From the NCBI RefSeq assembly GCF_049472675.1, contig NZ_JAPNXM010000001.1, positions 322,289 to 386,288 on the forward strand: a stretch of DNA of 64,000 nucleotides, written 5' to 3'. The DNA comes from Deferribacter thermophilus (GTDB taxonomy: Bacteria > Chrysiogenota > Deferribacteres > Deferribacterales > Deferribacteraceae). The notes under the pieces are model-generated. The model had not been told where the DNA came from and searched no databases. It saw only the letters and a list, made by a program, of their open reading frames with translations. This document shows positions 8,691-17,008 of the stretch, piece after piece. Positions within the stretch are counted from its first letter, which is position 1; each line of letters opens with the position of its first letter. The translations under genes and the position numbers were made by a program.

Positions 8691-10432
8691 TTGTTTTAAA
8701 AGGTATTGCTGCAAGTGAAGGTATAGCTGTTGGGAAAGCATTTTTCATTAATAAAAAACATGTAAAGGTTAACAAAATAAGAATTTCTGATGATAAAATA
8801 GCTTTTGAGATCAGGAAATTTAAAGATGCTATAAAAAAAGCAGAAGAATATATAAAACATATTAAAGATATAAGTTTACAAGATTTAGGTGAAGAACATT
8901 CGTTTATTTTCGATGTATATTTACTTTTATTAAAAGATGATATGTTAATAGGTGAAACTGAAAGAGTTATAAAGAATGAAAAAGTAAATGCAGAGTATGC
9001 CTTGTTAAAAGTTTCTAAAAAATTGATAGAGATTTTTGAAAAGACTGAAGATCCATATATTAAGGAAAAGAAAAACGATGTAAAACATATCGTAAATAAA
9101 ATCATTAAATTTATGACAAATGATGGGTTTATTTTTAAAGAAACTTTTGGAGAATCGAGGATAGCTATTGCACATGATCTATCCCCATCTGAATTGGTTA
9201 GTTTGTTAAAGCAAAATATAGTGGCTTTTGCAACAGATTTGGGTAGTAAAATATCTCATACTTCTATTATAGCAAGGGCAATGGGTATTCCAGCTGTTGT
9301 AGGTTTGGAAAAGATAACTGATAATATTATCTCTGAAGAAGAGATGGTTATAATTGATGGTTTTAAAGGGGTGGTGATTATCTCACCAAATTCAGAAGTT
9401 CTTAATGATTATTTAGAAAAGGAAAAGAAGTATAAAGAATATATAAATGAATTGCAAAAATTAAAAAATCTTGATGTAAAAACTAAAGATGGTGAAATAA
9501 TAAATATATTTTCAAATGTTGAAATTAATGAGGAAATAGAAATTTCAAATGATTACAATGCCCAAGGTATTGGCCTTTATAGAACTGAATTTATTTATCT
9601 TGAAAAAGGGGATGTGTCAGAAGATGAACAATTTTTAATATTAAAAGACGCAGTACTTAAGAATAAAGGGAAGCCTATTACTATTAGAACATTTGATTTA
9701 GGTGGTGAAAAATTAGCAAACTTATTACCTCATCCTGACGAACAAAATCCTGCAATGGGTCTGAGAGCTATTAGATATTCTTTAAGATTTAAAGATATGT
9801 TTAAAACTCAAATAAAGGCTATTTTAAGGGCAGCTGTTTTTGGAGATGTCAGGATAATGTTTCCTATGGTATCTGGGGTAGAAGAGATTAGACAGGCTAA
9901 ATCGATAGTAAAAGAATGTGAAGAAGATTTAAAGAGAGAGAAAAAGGAGTTCAGATCCAATATCCCACTTGGTGTTATGGTTGAACTTCCTTCACTTGCC
10001 TTAATTACACATTTAATTAATAAAGAGGTAGATTTCTTTAGTGTTGGTACAAACGATCTTATTCAGTATACGATAGGTATAGATAGAAATAATGAGTATG
10101 TTGCTTATTTGTACAGACCTACACATCCAGCTGTATTAACTTTATTAAGAAAAATTTTGAAAGATGCTCAAAAAGCTGGTATAGAGGTTACTGTTTGTGG
10201 TGAAATGGCTGGGGATCCAAAGTATATACCAGTTTTATTAGGTTTGGGGTATAGAAATTTAAGTATGTCACCTTCAGCTATTTTAAAAGCTAAAATGATG
10301 ATTAGTAAAATTGAAATAGAAAAATGTGAAAAACTAATTACAAGTTTAAAAAGGTGTAAGTTGGCTAGAAATGCTGAGGAAAAACTTGATAAATTTGTAA
10401 ACAAATATGCATCAGATGTGTTTTTTCATTAA
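8687..10432 (+). CDS. ptsI: PTS enzyme I (phosphoenolpyruvate-protein phosphotransferase)
   Basis: EI starts the phosphorelay by moving phosphate from phosphoenolpyruvate to its own histidine and then to HPr. The 581-residue product has the N-terminal HPr-binding domain. The phospho-histidine motif GSKISHTSIIARAMGIPAVVG places the active His at about 191. The C-terminal TIM barrel binds PEP (GLYRTEFIY, FDLGGEK, GTNDLIQYT, and the catalytic cysteine in VTVCGEMAGD). The start is a GTG overlapping the ptsH stop. Length is normal. It is the last gene of the long operon, and its 3' end overlaps the convergent minus-strand gene by 21 bases. Confidence 0.96.
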   Translation: MIVLKGIAASEGIAVGKAFFINKKHVKVNKIRISDDKIAFEIRKFKDAIKKAEEYIKHIKDISLQDLGEEHSFIFDVYLLLLKDDMLIGETERVIKNEKVNAEYALLKVSKKLIEIFEKTEDPYIKEKKNDVKHIVNKIIKFMTNDGFIFKETFGESRIAIAHDLSPSELVSLLKQNIVAFATDLGSKISHTSIIARAMGIPAVVGLEKITDNIISEEEMVIIDGFKGVVIISPNSEVLNDYLEKEKKYKEYINELQKLKNLDVKTKDGEIINIFSNVEINEEIEISNDYNAQGIGLYRTEFIYLEKGDVSEDEQFLILKDAVLKNKGKPITIRTFDLGGEKLANLLPHPDEQNPAMGLRAIRYSLRFKDMFKTQIKAILRAAVFGDVRIMFPMVSGVEEIRQAKSIVKECEEDLKREKKEFRSNIPLGVMVELPSLALITHLINKEVDFFSVGTNDLIQYTIGIDRNNEYVAYLYRPTHPAVLTLLRKILKDAQKAGIEVTVCGEMAGDPKYIPVLLGLGYRNLSMSPSAILKAKMMISKIEIEKCEKLITSLKRCKLARNAEEKLDKFVNKYASDVFFH

Positions 10433-10816
10433 AACATATCTTTTTTTGTAATATTTTAACCAATCACCAGATGGTATTTTTTTGTACATACTTAAATTTT
10501 TTAGAAAACTGTTATTTGCAGTATATATCCAAAATTTTAGGTTATTTTTTTCCATTTGTACTCTTTTGTATGGAGTATAATCTGAATTTATATCTTCATA
10601 TTCATCTAAGTGAGGAATTAAATTTGAAGGAACTTTAAATATATCACCAATTACCACACCAGTATTCTCTGGAACATATACTGGGTATTTATCATCGGAT
10701 AAATATAACGATCCAGGTAGAGATATAGAAGTTATATATTTAGCATTTTTTAAAATTATTGTAGAAATAGGGCACCCAAAGCGAAGGGTGCCGTAAAAGA
10801 AAAAATATTCATACAT
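10412..10816 (-). CDS. AIG2/gamma-glutamylcyclotransferase-like protein
   Basis: This 134-residue cytoplasmic protein belongs to the GGCT-like (AIG2) fold. The N-terminal YEYFFFYGTLRFG carries the conserved YGTL loop that binds the gamma-glutamyl group. The DEYE sequence (about residues 74-77) supplies the expected catalytic glutamate. Family members release 5-oxoproline from gamma-glutamyl peptides or amines, but substrates vary and cannot be deduced here. The gene starts 2 bases after the ppiD stop on the same strand, so the two are probably cotranscribed. Its end overlaps convergent ptsI. Confidence 0.75.
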   Translation of the reverse strand: MYEYFFFYGTLRFGCPISTIILKNAKYITSISLPGSLYLSDDKYPVYVPENTGVVIGDIFKVPSNLIPHLDEYEDINSDYTPYKRVQMEKNNLKFWIYTANNSFLKNLSMYKKIPSGDWLKYYKKRYVLMKKHI

Positions 10817-10818
10817 AA

Positions 10819-12699
10819 TTATTGTAATGATGGGTTAATTTCTATTTTTGCATCACTTTTTAGTTTTGCAATATAATTATTTAAAGCTTCATCTTGTTTA
10901 ATTGAAAGTATAAAGTTTTTAATTTCTTCTTTATCTTCATTGGTTATTTTTGTAAAATCAGGTTCTTTAACATCTACAACTTCTATGATATATACTTTAT
11001 CTGCAATAACGAACGGTTTTTCTAATAATTTCCCATTATTATTAAAAATATTTTTGGAAAGTTCTTCATTTGCACCAATATCTGGTATAGGCTCTATCCT
11101 TTTAAAATATGGTGATGTAGTTACAGCTAACTTATTTTTGTTTGATATTTCTTCAATATTTTTAGAATTTTTGATCATTTCAGTAGCTTTATTATAAGCA
11201 ATTTCGGTGGCTTTATCATTTATATAATCTTGTAATATTTCATTTTTTATTTTATCAAAATTTGGAATGTATGATTTTTGTCTATCTTCTAATTCAAAAA
11301 TATATTTAATACCATTAATATCAATTATATTGGTAATTTCAGCTAATTCTAATTTAAAGAGTTTAGTTTTTAAATTAATATCATTATCAACAGGTGGTAC
11401 ACTATCAAATAGTGAAAAATACTCTGTTTCATAAACAGGTAAATCTTTGTTCTCTTTTAAATAAGCCGTTATATTTGATGCTCTCAGGATATCTCTGTAA
11501 ATATTTAGAACATATTCATTAAAAATGGATTTTGCTTTCAACTCTTTTAGTTTATCGATTATTTTTTGTTTAGCTTCAGCCAATGTAAGTTTTTTTTCAG
11601 GTTTGTGATCATAAACCTTGATTATATGATAACCATATTTTGTTTTAACAATATTAGACATTTCGTTAACCTTTAATTTAAAAGCTGCTTCCTCAAAATC
11701 TTTTATCATTTCCCCTTTTGTAAAATAGCCAAGATCACCCCCATTTTTTGCTGATGGATCATCAGAATATTTTTTAGCTAAATCTTCAAACTTAGCACCA
11801 GATTTAAGTTCTTTTAAAATCTTTTCGATTTTTTCTTTGGCTTTTTTTACTTCATTTTCGTTATCCCAGTTATTAACCTTAACAAGAATATGCTTAGCAG
11901 CAACTTTTTCTTTATCTACAAATTCATTAGCATGCTGAATATAGTATTTTTCTATTTCTTCGTCTGATATATTTATATCTTTATTAAAGTTTTTAGGATC
12001 TATTTTGACATACTTAACTTTTATTTTTTCTGGGACTCTATAATCCTCTTTATTTTTTTCAAAATAACTTTTAAGGTCATTATCATTATATTTGACATAT
12101 TTTTTATACAAATCAGGATTTAATTTAACATATTTAATTTTTGCCTGTTTATTTCTAAAAGTATACTCTTTTTTAATTTCATTTTCGTTTATTGAGACAC
12201 TCTTAGTAATAATATCTTTTACCTTTTGAACTAATATATCAGCTCTAATAGACCTTTCAAATTGTGCTGGGGTTAATCCATTTAACCTTAAGATTTCTAC
12301 ATATCTTTGCGTATCAAATTGCCCATTAGTTTGAAATGATGGGACTTGTTTTATTTCATTAAAAACTTCAACATCAGACACGAAAACACCTAATCTGTTT
12401 GCTTCTTCTAATAAAAGATATTTTTCTATTATACTGTCTATGACTTGTTTATTAATATTTGATGTTGTTGGTAAATTATCACCTAAAAGGGTTTTAAGAG
12501 TGTTTGTAAACTTTTCATACTCTTGTTGATATTCATTAAAACTAATTTCAAAATTATTGACCTTTATAGCGTAATTTTTTTGATTAGCTCTATTTCCACC
12601 TACTCCCCAAACTAAGAATATAGTACCTATGAATGCTGCAATTACAAGCCAGAGAAAAATAGCCAAGATTTTTTTTTGGTTTCTAAACATTCTTAGCAT
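10819..12699 (-). CDS. ppiD: Membrane-anchored periplasmic peptidyl-prolyl isomerase, PpiD/SurA type
   Basis: PpiD-type proteins are chaperones near the Sec translocon that help newly exported proteins fold. The roughly 626-residue product has a short cytoplasmic start, one membrane helix (about residues 12-33, ILAIFLWLVIAAFIGTIFLVW), a SurA-N-like helical chaperone domain and a parvulin domain. The last is marked by VAAKHILVKV, FEDLAKKYSDDPSAKNGGDLGYF and the G-YGYHIIKV stretch. I chose ATG 12699 because an AGGGG ribosome binding site precedes it; an alternative TTG lies two codons upstream. Close to the start an A9 run stays in frame. SRP RNA lies just upstream on the same strand. Confidence 0.9.
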   Translation of the reverse strand: MLRMFRNQKKILAIFLWLVIAAFIGTIFLVWGVGGNRANQKNYAIKVNNFEISFNEYQQEYEKFTNTLKTLLGDNLPTTSNINKQVIDSIIEKYLLLEEANRLGVFVSDVEVFNEIKQVPSFQTNGQFDTQRYVEILRLNGLTPAQFERSIRADILVQKVKDIITKSVSINENEIKKEYTFRNKQAKIKYVKLNPDLYKKYVKYNDNDLKSYFEKNKEDYRVPEKIKVKYVKIDPKNFNKDINISDEEIEKYYIQHANEFVDKEKVAAKHILVKVNNWDNENEVKKAKEKIEKILKELKSGAKFEDLAKKYSDDPSAKNGGDLGYFTKGEMIKDFEEAAFKLKVNEMSNIVKTKYGYHIIKVYDHKPEKKLTLAEAKQKIIDKLKELKAKSIFNEYVLNIYRDILRASNITAYLKENKDLPVYETEYFSLFDSVPPVDNDINLKTKLFKLELAEITNIIDINGIKYIFELEDRQKSYIPNFDKIKNEILQDYINDKATEIAYNKATEMIKNSKNIEEISNKNKLAVTTSPYFKRIEPIPDIGANEELSKNIFNNNGKLLEKPFVIADKVYIIEVVDVKEPDFTKITNEDKEEIKNFILSIKQDEALNNYIAKLKSDAKIEINPSLQ

Positions 12700-12730
12700 A
12701 ATCAAACCCCTTTAACACAATAGTTTAAGA

Positions 12731-12834
<104 letters not shown>

Positions 12835-12843
12835 ATTCTGAAA

Positions 12844-12934
12844 CGGAGAGGGAGGGATTCGAACCCTCGGTACCGCTTTTGGCGGTACACACGATTTCCA
12901 ATCGTGCTCCTTCGGCCAGCTCGGACACCTCTCC
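12844..12934 (-). tRNA. tRNA-Ser (anticodon GGA)
   Basis: On the minus strand the sequence folds as a class II tRNA. The acceptor stem is GGAGAGG with CCTCTCC. The anticodon loop TTGGAAA (anticodon GGA, reading UCC/UCU) sits on a CACGA/TCGTG stem. A long variable arm (GTACCGCC with GGCGGTAC) and the T-loop TTCGAAT follow. The discriminator base is G, as expected for serine. CCA is not encoded (the next bases are TTT), so it must be added by a nucleotidyltransferase; a candidate is encoded at 33.8-36.5 kb. Confidence 0.97.
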
Positions 12935-12950
12935 AATATGGCAGATTGTC

Positions 12951-12979
12951 TCTATAGCTTAAAAAACAAACTCTGTCAA
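12951..12979 (-). promoter_or_regulatory. Sigma-70-type promoter for tRNA-Ser and SRP RNA
   Basis: On the minus strand a perfect -35 box TTGACA (12974-12979) is followed by a 17-base spacer and the -10 box TATAGA (12951-12956). Transcription would start roughly 7 bases further, shortly before the 5' end of tRNA-Ser. No other promoter of this quality lies between here and the SRP RNA. Confidence 0.75.
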
Positions 12980-12997
12980 TAAATCATATGAATTTTT

Positions 12998-13025
12998 GAA
13001 CTTTTAGATTATAATAATATCTTAA
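12998..13025 (+). promoter_or_regulatory. Sigma-E-like (ECF) promoter upstream of rpoE
   Basis: GAACTT (12998-13003), exactly 16 bases, then TCTTAA (13020-13025) closely matches the E. coli sigma-E promoter pattern (GGAACTT, 16-17 bases, TCTGA). It lies about 20 bases before the start of an ECF sigma gene. This is what an autoregulated stress operon would show. A TATAAT sits in the spacer, so a second, sigma-70-type start is possible. Confidence 0.65.
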
Positions 13026-13046
13026 GATGTGTAAAGGGAGGCTAAT

Positions 13047-13637
13047 GTGTCAGATAAGAGTGTTGTTAACGCAATTCTTAAAGGTGATACGCAATCTTAT
13101 GAACTGTTGATAATAAAGTATCAGAGGCAACTATTTAATACTGTAATTTCATTGGTTAAAGATCCAGATGTTGCTGATGATCTAGTTCAAGAATCTTTTT
13201 TGAAAGCGTTTGAAAAACTTGATACTTTAAGGGATAAATCACAATTTTTCCCTTGGCTTAAAAGAATAGCAATAAATTTAGCTTTAGGATATTTGAATAA
13301 AAATAAAAGAAATGTTGATATGAATGCTGACTGGAATGAAGATGGAGAAGAAAAAACGGATTATTTTGAAAGTATTGCTGATGAAGGTGATCCTGAAGAG
13401 TTCTTATTAAAAGAAGAATTAAGAAGGTATGTGAGAAAGTTTGTTGAATCATTACCTGATAGACTGAGAGTGGTTGTTATTTTACGAGAGGTGGAAGATA
13501 TGAGTTATGAAGAGATAGCTGAAACTTTAAACATACCAATTGGTACTGTTAGATCCAGACTTTTCAATGCAAGACAAATTATAAAAGATAGACTTATAAA
13601 TCAGGGGTTAGCAGATGGATTGTATAAAATATCGTAA
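13047..13637 (+). CDS. rpoE: ECF RNA polymerase sigma factor, RpoE type
   Basis: This 196-residue protein is an extracytoplasmic-function sigma factor. Region 2 is recognisable as YELLIIKYQRQLFNTVISLVKDPDVADDLVQESFLKAFEKLDTL-type sequence near residues 17-60. Region 4 has the helix-turn-helix MSYEEIAETLNIPIGTVRSRLFNAR (about 153-177). The start is a GTG after a GGGAGG ribosome binding site. Downstream genes encode an anti-sigma factor, an RseB-like protein and DegP. This sigma therefore most likely answers misfolded envelope proteins. A matching promoter upstream suggests it transcribes its own operon. Confidence 0.93.
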   Translation: MSDKSVVNAILKGDTQSYELLIIKYQRQLFNTVISLVKDPDVADDLVQESFLKAFEKLDTLRDKSQFFPWLKRIAINLALGYLNKNKRNVDMNADWNEDGEEKTDYFESIADEGDPEEFLLKEELRRYVRKFVESLPDRLRVVVILREVEDMSYEEIAETLNIPIGTVRSRLFNARQIIKDRLINQGLADGLYKIS

Positions 13638-14049
13638 AATGATTTCATCTTATGTAGATAATGAACTTGATGAATTTGAAGTTGATAATGTTTTAGTACA
13701 TTTAAAAGAATGTAGTAGTTGCAAAGTTTTTTATGAAAATCTTTTAATATTAAAAGATGAAGTAAAAAATTCATATATGGAGAATAATTACGATTACGAT
13801 TGTTTGAATGATGTTATGACTAAACTAAATCGTAATGTAGTACATTATAAAAATAAAAAGGTTGGTAAAATATTTATTGCAGTAGCTGCAATTTTTCTCA
13901 TTGCAATATCTTTACTGCTATTTAATAAATCACAAAATTCTAATGAAATGGCTTCCGATTATAAACTTGAAAAATATGTTGCTGAACATTTAGAGAAATA
14001 TAGGCCAGTTGATTTAAATAGAATTACTAATGTTAATTATGATAAATAA
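13615..14049 (+). CDS. Zinc-finger anti-sigma factor (ZAS/RseA-like)
   Basis: This is the probable membrane-bound inhibitor of the preceding sigma factor. The 144-residue protein has the ZAS motif His29-x3-Cys33-x2-Cys36 in its N-terminal cytoplasmic part, and Cys3 adds a possible further ligand. One membrane helix lies at about residues 84-100 (IFIAVAAIFLIAISLLLF), with a short periplasmic tail. The ATG lies 23 bases inside the sigma gene, so the two are made in step. Release would normally need regulated proteolysis; a DegS-like protease is not visible in the window, although DegP is encoded two genes on. Confidence 0.85.
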   Translation: MDCIKYRKMISSYVDNELDEFEVDNVLVHLKECSSCKVFYENLLILKDEVKNSYMENNYDYDCLNDVMTKLNRNVVHYKNKKVGKIFIAVAAIFLIAISLLLFNKSQNSNEMASDYKLEKYVAEHLEKYRPVDLNRITNVNYDK

Positions 14050-14767
14050 GTCTAAAATTTTATATATAGTTTTTTTGTTCTTATTACTCTCTTATTCTTA
14101 TTCATTTTCATTTGAAGAAATCGAAGGGGTTTATATAAAAATTGCTTTAGATGAAAATAGATATTTACAATTGGATCTTGAGAAGAAAAACCCCCATAAT
14201 AGATATTTATCACATACTGTATCAAGCTTGATAAAATCTACCTTTTCTATTAAATCAATATCTACTGAATATTATTCTGAAAAGGTTTCGACCGTTAAAA
14301 ATAATCATATTGAAATAAAAATTTATCATTTTGATCCAATTTTTAATGACAGGTTTAAACATATTTTATGGATTTATGAGGATGGTAGATTATACAAACA
14401 AGAAGTTTATGATTTAAGCGATAAGCTACTTTATTCCTATGAGTTTAAAACAAATAATGTTAAAAAGATTCCACCAAAAAGTGAAATAAATGGTGGTTTT
14501 TATTTTTATAAAGGGTTTAAGTTGGTTTATTCGGGGAAAAATAATGAGGATGAAAATCAACTCCTTTTTAGTGATGGGCTAAATAATTTTTCGGTGTTTT
14601 GGAAAAAGCATCTTTGTGATTTTACCCCTTTAAGGAGGATTATTTTTGGTAATTATATGTTAAGAAAATGTATTGATGATTTTTTGGTTACAGTTGTTGG
14701 GACTATCCCATATTTTGAGATGGAAAAAGTTGTTAAATATTTAATAAAAAAGGAGGTTATTAAATGA
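14030..14767 (+). CDS. RseB/MucB-like periplasmic stress regulator
   Basis: The 245-residue product has an N-terminal signal peptide or anchor (about residues 8-27). The body resembles RseB/MucB: an LolA-like N-terminal sheet with IYEDGRLYKQEVYDLSDKLLYSYEF, and a C-terminal domain with LFSDGLNNFSVFW and VTVVGTIPYF. RseB binds the periplasmic tail of the anti-sigma factor and blocks its cleavage until LPS or misfolded porins displace it. The gene overlaps the anti-sigma gene by 20 bases and ends in an overlap with degP. Similarity is moderate, so the call leans on the operon context. Confidence 0.7.
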   Translation: MLIMINKSKILYIVFLFLLLSYSYSFSFEEIEGVYIKIALDENRYLQLDLEKKNPHNRYLSHTVSSLIKSTFSIKSISTEYYSEKVSTVKNNHIEIKIYHFDPIFNDRFKHILWIYEDGRLYKQEVYDLSDKLLYSYEFKTNNVKKIPPKSEINGGFYFYKGFKLVYSGKNNEDENQLLFSDGLNNFSVFWKKHLCDFTPLRRIIFGNYMLRKCIDDFLVTVVGTIPYFEMEKVVKYLIKKEVIK

Positions 14768-16125
14768 AACGGTTATTTATGATTTCTATGGTAATTGTTC
14801 TTTATGCGGCAAACCTTTTTGCTTATTTTGGCGCTCCAGATTCGTTTGTGGATGTAGTAAAGAAAACAAGGGATGGAGTAGTTAATATTAGTACAACAAA
14901 AATAGTAAAAAGAAAAGGTTTCCCATATTTTTTTAATGATGATTTTTTTAGGAGGTTTTTTGGAGATGATTTTAAGCGTTTTCAAGAAGAACCTAGAGAA
15001 TATAAATCTAAATCATTGGGTTCTGGATTTGTGATTGATAAAGAGGGTTATATTGTTACTAATAATCATGTTATTGATGGTGCAGATGAAATTGTTGTCA
15101 AATTGGCTGATAAGAAAGAGTTTAAGGCTAAAGTTGTTGGGAAAGATCCTCTAACCGATCTGGCTTTGTTAAAGATTGATCCAAAAGATGAGGATCTTAA
15201 ACCATTGCCTCTTGGAGATTCAAATAAGACAGAAGTAGGGGAATGGGTTGTTGCAATAGGTAACCCATTTGGTTTGGAGTGGACAGTGACAGCTGGGATA
15301 ATCAGTGCAAAAGGTAGGGTATTAGGTGAAGGTCCTTACGATAATTTTATGCAAACGGATGCTTCAATTAATCCTGGAAACAGTGGTGGGCCATTAGTGA
15401 ATATGAAAGGTGAGGTAGTTGGTATAAATACAGCAATAATACCTTCTGGACAGGGTCTTGGATTTGCAATACCTGTAAATATGTTAAAAGAGCTTTTACC
15501 AAAGCTTAAGCAGGGGGAAGTTAAAAGAGGGTGGCTTGGTGTAACAGTACAACCTTTAGATGAAAAGTTGGCTAAATCATTTGGTCTTGATAAAAATGAA
15601 GGTGCATTAATTGCTGATGTTATCAAAGGTGATCCAGCTGATAGAGCAGGAATTAAGGCAGGAGATATTGTAATTGCTGTCGATGATGAGCCTGTTAAAG
15701 ATAGTAGAGACTTAGTTATGATTATAGGTAAACATAATCCTGGGGATAAGGTTGTATTAACTATAATTCGTGATGGTAAAATTTTGAAAAAATCTGTTGT
15801 GTTAGGTGAAAGGAAAGATGGACAAGTAGCTGAAGGTGGTGGTTTAAGAGAAGGTAAAATTGTCGTCAATGATTTGAATGAAAATGAATTGAAAGATTAT
15901 GGGATCAATGGTGGAGTAAAAGTTGTGGATGTTGATCCAAGCTCAAATGCTTATGAGGCTGGTCTTAGAAAAGGTGATATTATTGTATGGATAAATAGAC
16001 ACAAAATTAAAGATAGTGAAGAGTTTTATAAATACTATGATAAAATAAAGAAAGATGAAATTGTTGCTTTAAAAGTAATAACTAGAATGGGGAGCAAATT
16101 TATCGCATTTAACAAAGATGAATAA
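14764..16125 (+). CDS. degP: Periplasmic serine endoprotease DegP/HtrA (Do family)
   Basis: DegP degrades or refolds damaged periplasmic proteins. The 453-residue product has a signal peptide (about 1-20) and a trypsin-like domain with catalytic His102 (VTNNHVIDG), Asp132 (DPLTDLALLK) and Ser207 (NPGNSGGPL). Two PDZ domains follow (about 240-340 and 365-445). The LA-loop is rich in phenylalanine and acidic residues, as in DegP-type proteins. It has a strong AAGGAGG site and overlaps rseB. It is the last gene of the stress operon; a terminator follows. Confidence 0.95.
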   Translation: MKRLFMISMVIVLYAANLFAYFGAPDSFVDVVKKTRDGVVNISTTKIVKRKGFPYFFNDDFFRRFFGDDFKRFQEEPREYKSKSLGSGFVIDKEGYIVTNNHVIDGADEIVVKLADKKEFKAKVVGKDPLTDLALLKIDPKDEDLKPLPLGDSNKTEVGEWVVAIGNPFGLEWTVTAGIISAKGRVLGEGPYDNFMQTDASINPGNSGGPLVNMKGEVVGINTAIIPSGQGLGFAIPVNMLKELLPKLKQGEVKRGWLGVTVQPLDEKLAKSFGLDKNEGALIADVIKGDPADRAGIKAGDIVIAVDDEPVKDSRDLVMIIGKHNPGDKVVLTIIRDGKILKKSVVLGERKDGQVAEGGGLREGKIVVNDLNENELKDYGINGGVKVVDVDPSSNAYEAGLRKGDIIVWINRHKIKDSEEFYKYYDKIKKDEIVALKVITRMGSKFIAFNKDE

Positions 16126-16151
16126 TTTGATGATAAATTTTAATTAAATAT

Positions 16152-16178
16152 AAAGCAGGGGTTAACCCTGCTTTTTTT
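16152..16178. terminator. Intrinsic terminator between degP and the XRE regulator
   Basis: A 9-bp stem (AAAGCAGGG with CCCTGCTTT) with a 5-base loop is followed by a T run on the plus strand. The stem's A-rich foot gives T residues on the minus strand too, so it can serve both convergent genes. Confidence 0.85.
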
Positions 16179-16199
16179 ATTTACAAAAAAATTAAAAAA

Positions 16200-16745
16200 T
16201 TAGAATGTTGGTGGATGATTAACCCAAATTACTTCTGTAACTGTATCACCAGGATTTCGCCACCCATGAGGAATATTCGATTTATAAATAGCCGAATCAC
16301 CTTCTTTTAGATGGAAAATCTCTTCGCCTACTGTAATCTCCAGTTCACCTTTTAGAACAATTACAAACTCTTCGCCATTATGAGAATGTAACTCTTTTCC
16401 ACTATATGCATTTGGCTCAAGGTACATATATAAAGCTTCTAAGTCAGTATCTGAAAATTGGGGGCGTAATAATTCGTAAGTAACTTTTGATTTTGGATTT
16501 ACTAATTTATTTCGTTCCTCTTTTTTAACTACTACTCTTTGATAGCGAGAAGGGTGATCAAAAAAGTGCATTATACTTATTTCTAAAGCATCAGCTATCT
16601 TTTTTAAAGAAGATACGGTTGGAGAGACTAAATCTCTTTCTACTTGTGATAAAAATCCTAGTGAACAACCAGATAATTTACTAAGTTGTCTTAATGTTAG
16701 TTTTTTCCTTTGTCTTAGTTCCTGAATCTTCTTACCTATTGTCAT
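16200..16745 (-). CDS. XRE-family transcriptional regulator with C-terminal cupin domain
   Basis: The 181-residue product has an N-terminal helix-turn-helix of the XRE type (about residues 1-60: LTLRQLSKLSGCSLGFLSQVERDLVSPTVSSLKKIADAL). A C-terminal cupin domain follows (about 105-178) with HSHNGEEFVIVLKGELEI and IPHGWRNPGD. Cupins of this class sense small metabolites. It diverges from a Liv-type transporter that is followed by proline-degrading enzymes, so it probably controls those genes. I start it at ATG 16745. The upstream TTG at 16781 would coincide with the -35 box. No ribosome binding site precedes the ATG. Confidence 0.88.
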   Translation of the reverse strand: MTIGKKIQELRQRKKLTLRQLSKLSGCSLGFLSQVERDLVSPTVSSLKKIADALEISIMHFFDHPSRYQRVVVKKEERNKLVNPKSKVTYELLRPQFSDTDLEALYMYLEPNAYSGKELHSHNGEEFVIVLKGELEITVGEEIFHLKEGDSAIYKSNIPHGWRNPGDTVTEVIWVNHPPTF

Positions 16746-16752
16746 AAGTTCA

Positions 16753-16781
16753 ATATATAAAACAAAAAGAATAAATGTCAA
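16753..16781 (-). promoter_or_regulatory. Promoter of the XRE-cupin regulator, possibly giving a leaderless mRNA
   Basis: On the minus strand TTGACA (16776-16781) and ATATAT (16753-16758) are separated by 17 bases. A start about 7 bases after the -10 box falls at the ATG at 16745. The message may therefore have almost no leader, which fits the lack of a ribosome binding site. Confidence 0.5.
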
Positions 16782-16793
16782 GCGATATTAAAG

Positions 16794-16811
16794 TAAACTA
16801 AAATTAGTTTA
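16794..16811. promoter_or_regulatory. 18-bp palindrome, candidate operator
   Basis: TAAACTAA-AA-TTAGTTTA is a perfect inverted repeat in the region between the divergent XRE-cupin gene and the transporter operon. It lies just upstream of the regulator's -35 box. Related half-sites occur nearby (TTTAGTTAAA near 16832 and ATAGTTTA at 16921). It is a natural candidate for binding by the XRE-cupin protein, but this is inference. Confidence 0.5.
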
Positions 16812-16936
16812 AATATGCTAAAAGATGTGTGTTTAGTTAAATTATAATATTAGTATGTAATTAAATCAAATTTGCTTTAAATTAAATAAAAGTAGGATTT
16901 GAGTTAAGCATGATTAAACAATAGTTTAAAAATTAA

Positions 16937-16965
16937 TTGACAATTTGTTAAATATAAAATAAATT
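16937..16965 (+). promoter_or_regulatory. Probable promoter of the Liv-type transporter operon
   Basis: A perfect -35 box TTGACA (16937-16942) is followed after 17 bases by TAAATT (16960-16965, four of six matches to TATAAT). The start would lie about 40 bases before the ATG at 17009, which has a strong GGAGG site. A half-site of the 16794 palindrome lies directly upstream of the -35 box. Confidence 0.55.
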
Positions 16966-17008
16966 ACGGTTCACAATTTTAAACTGATAAAAACAAGAAG
17001 GAGGATGT

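Noticed and set aside
8254..9105. Minus-strand frames opposite EIID, ptsH and ptsI
   Set aside because: The plus-strand genes are well conserved and continuous; the antisense frames are shadows with unusual composition.
14773..15869. Minus-strand frames opposite degP
   Set aside because: Serine/proline/threonine-rich antisense shadows of a strongly conserved protease gene.
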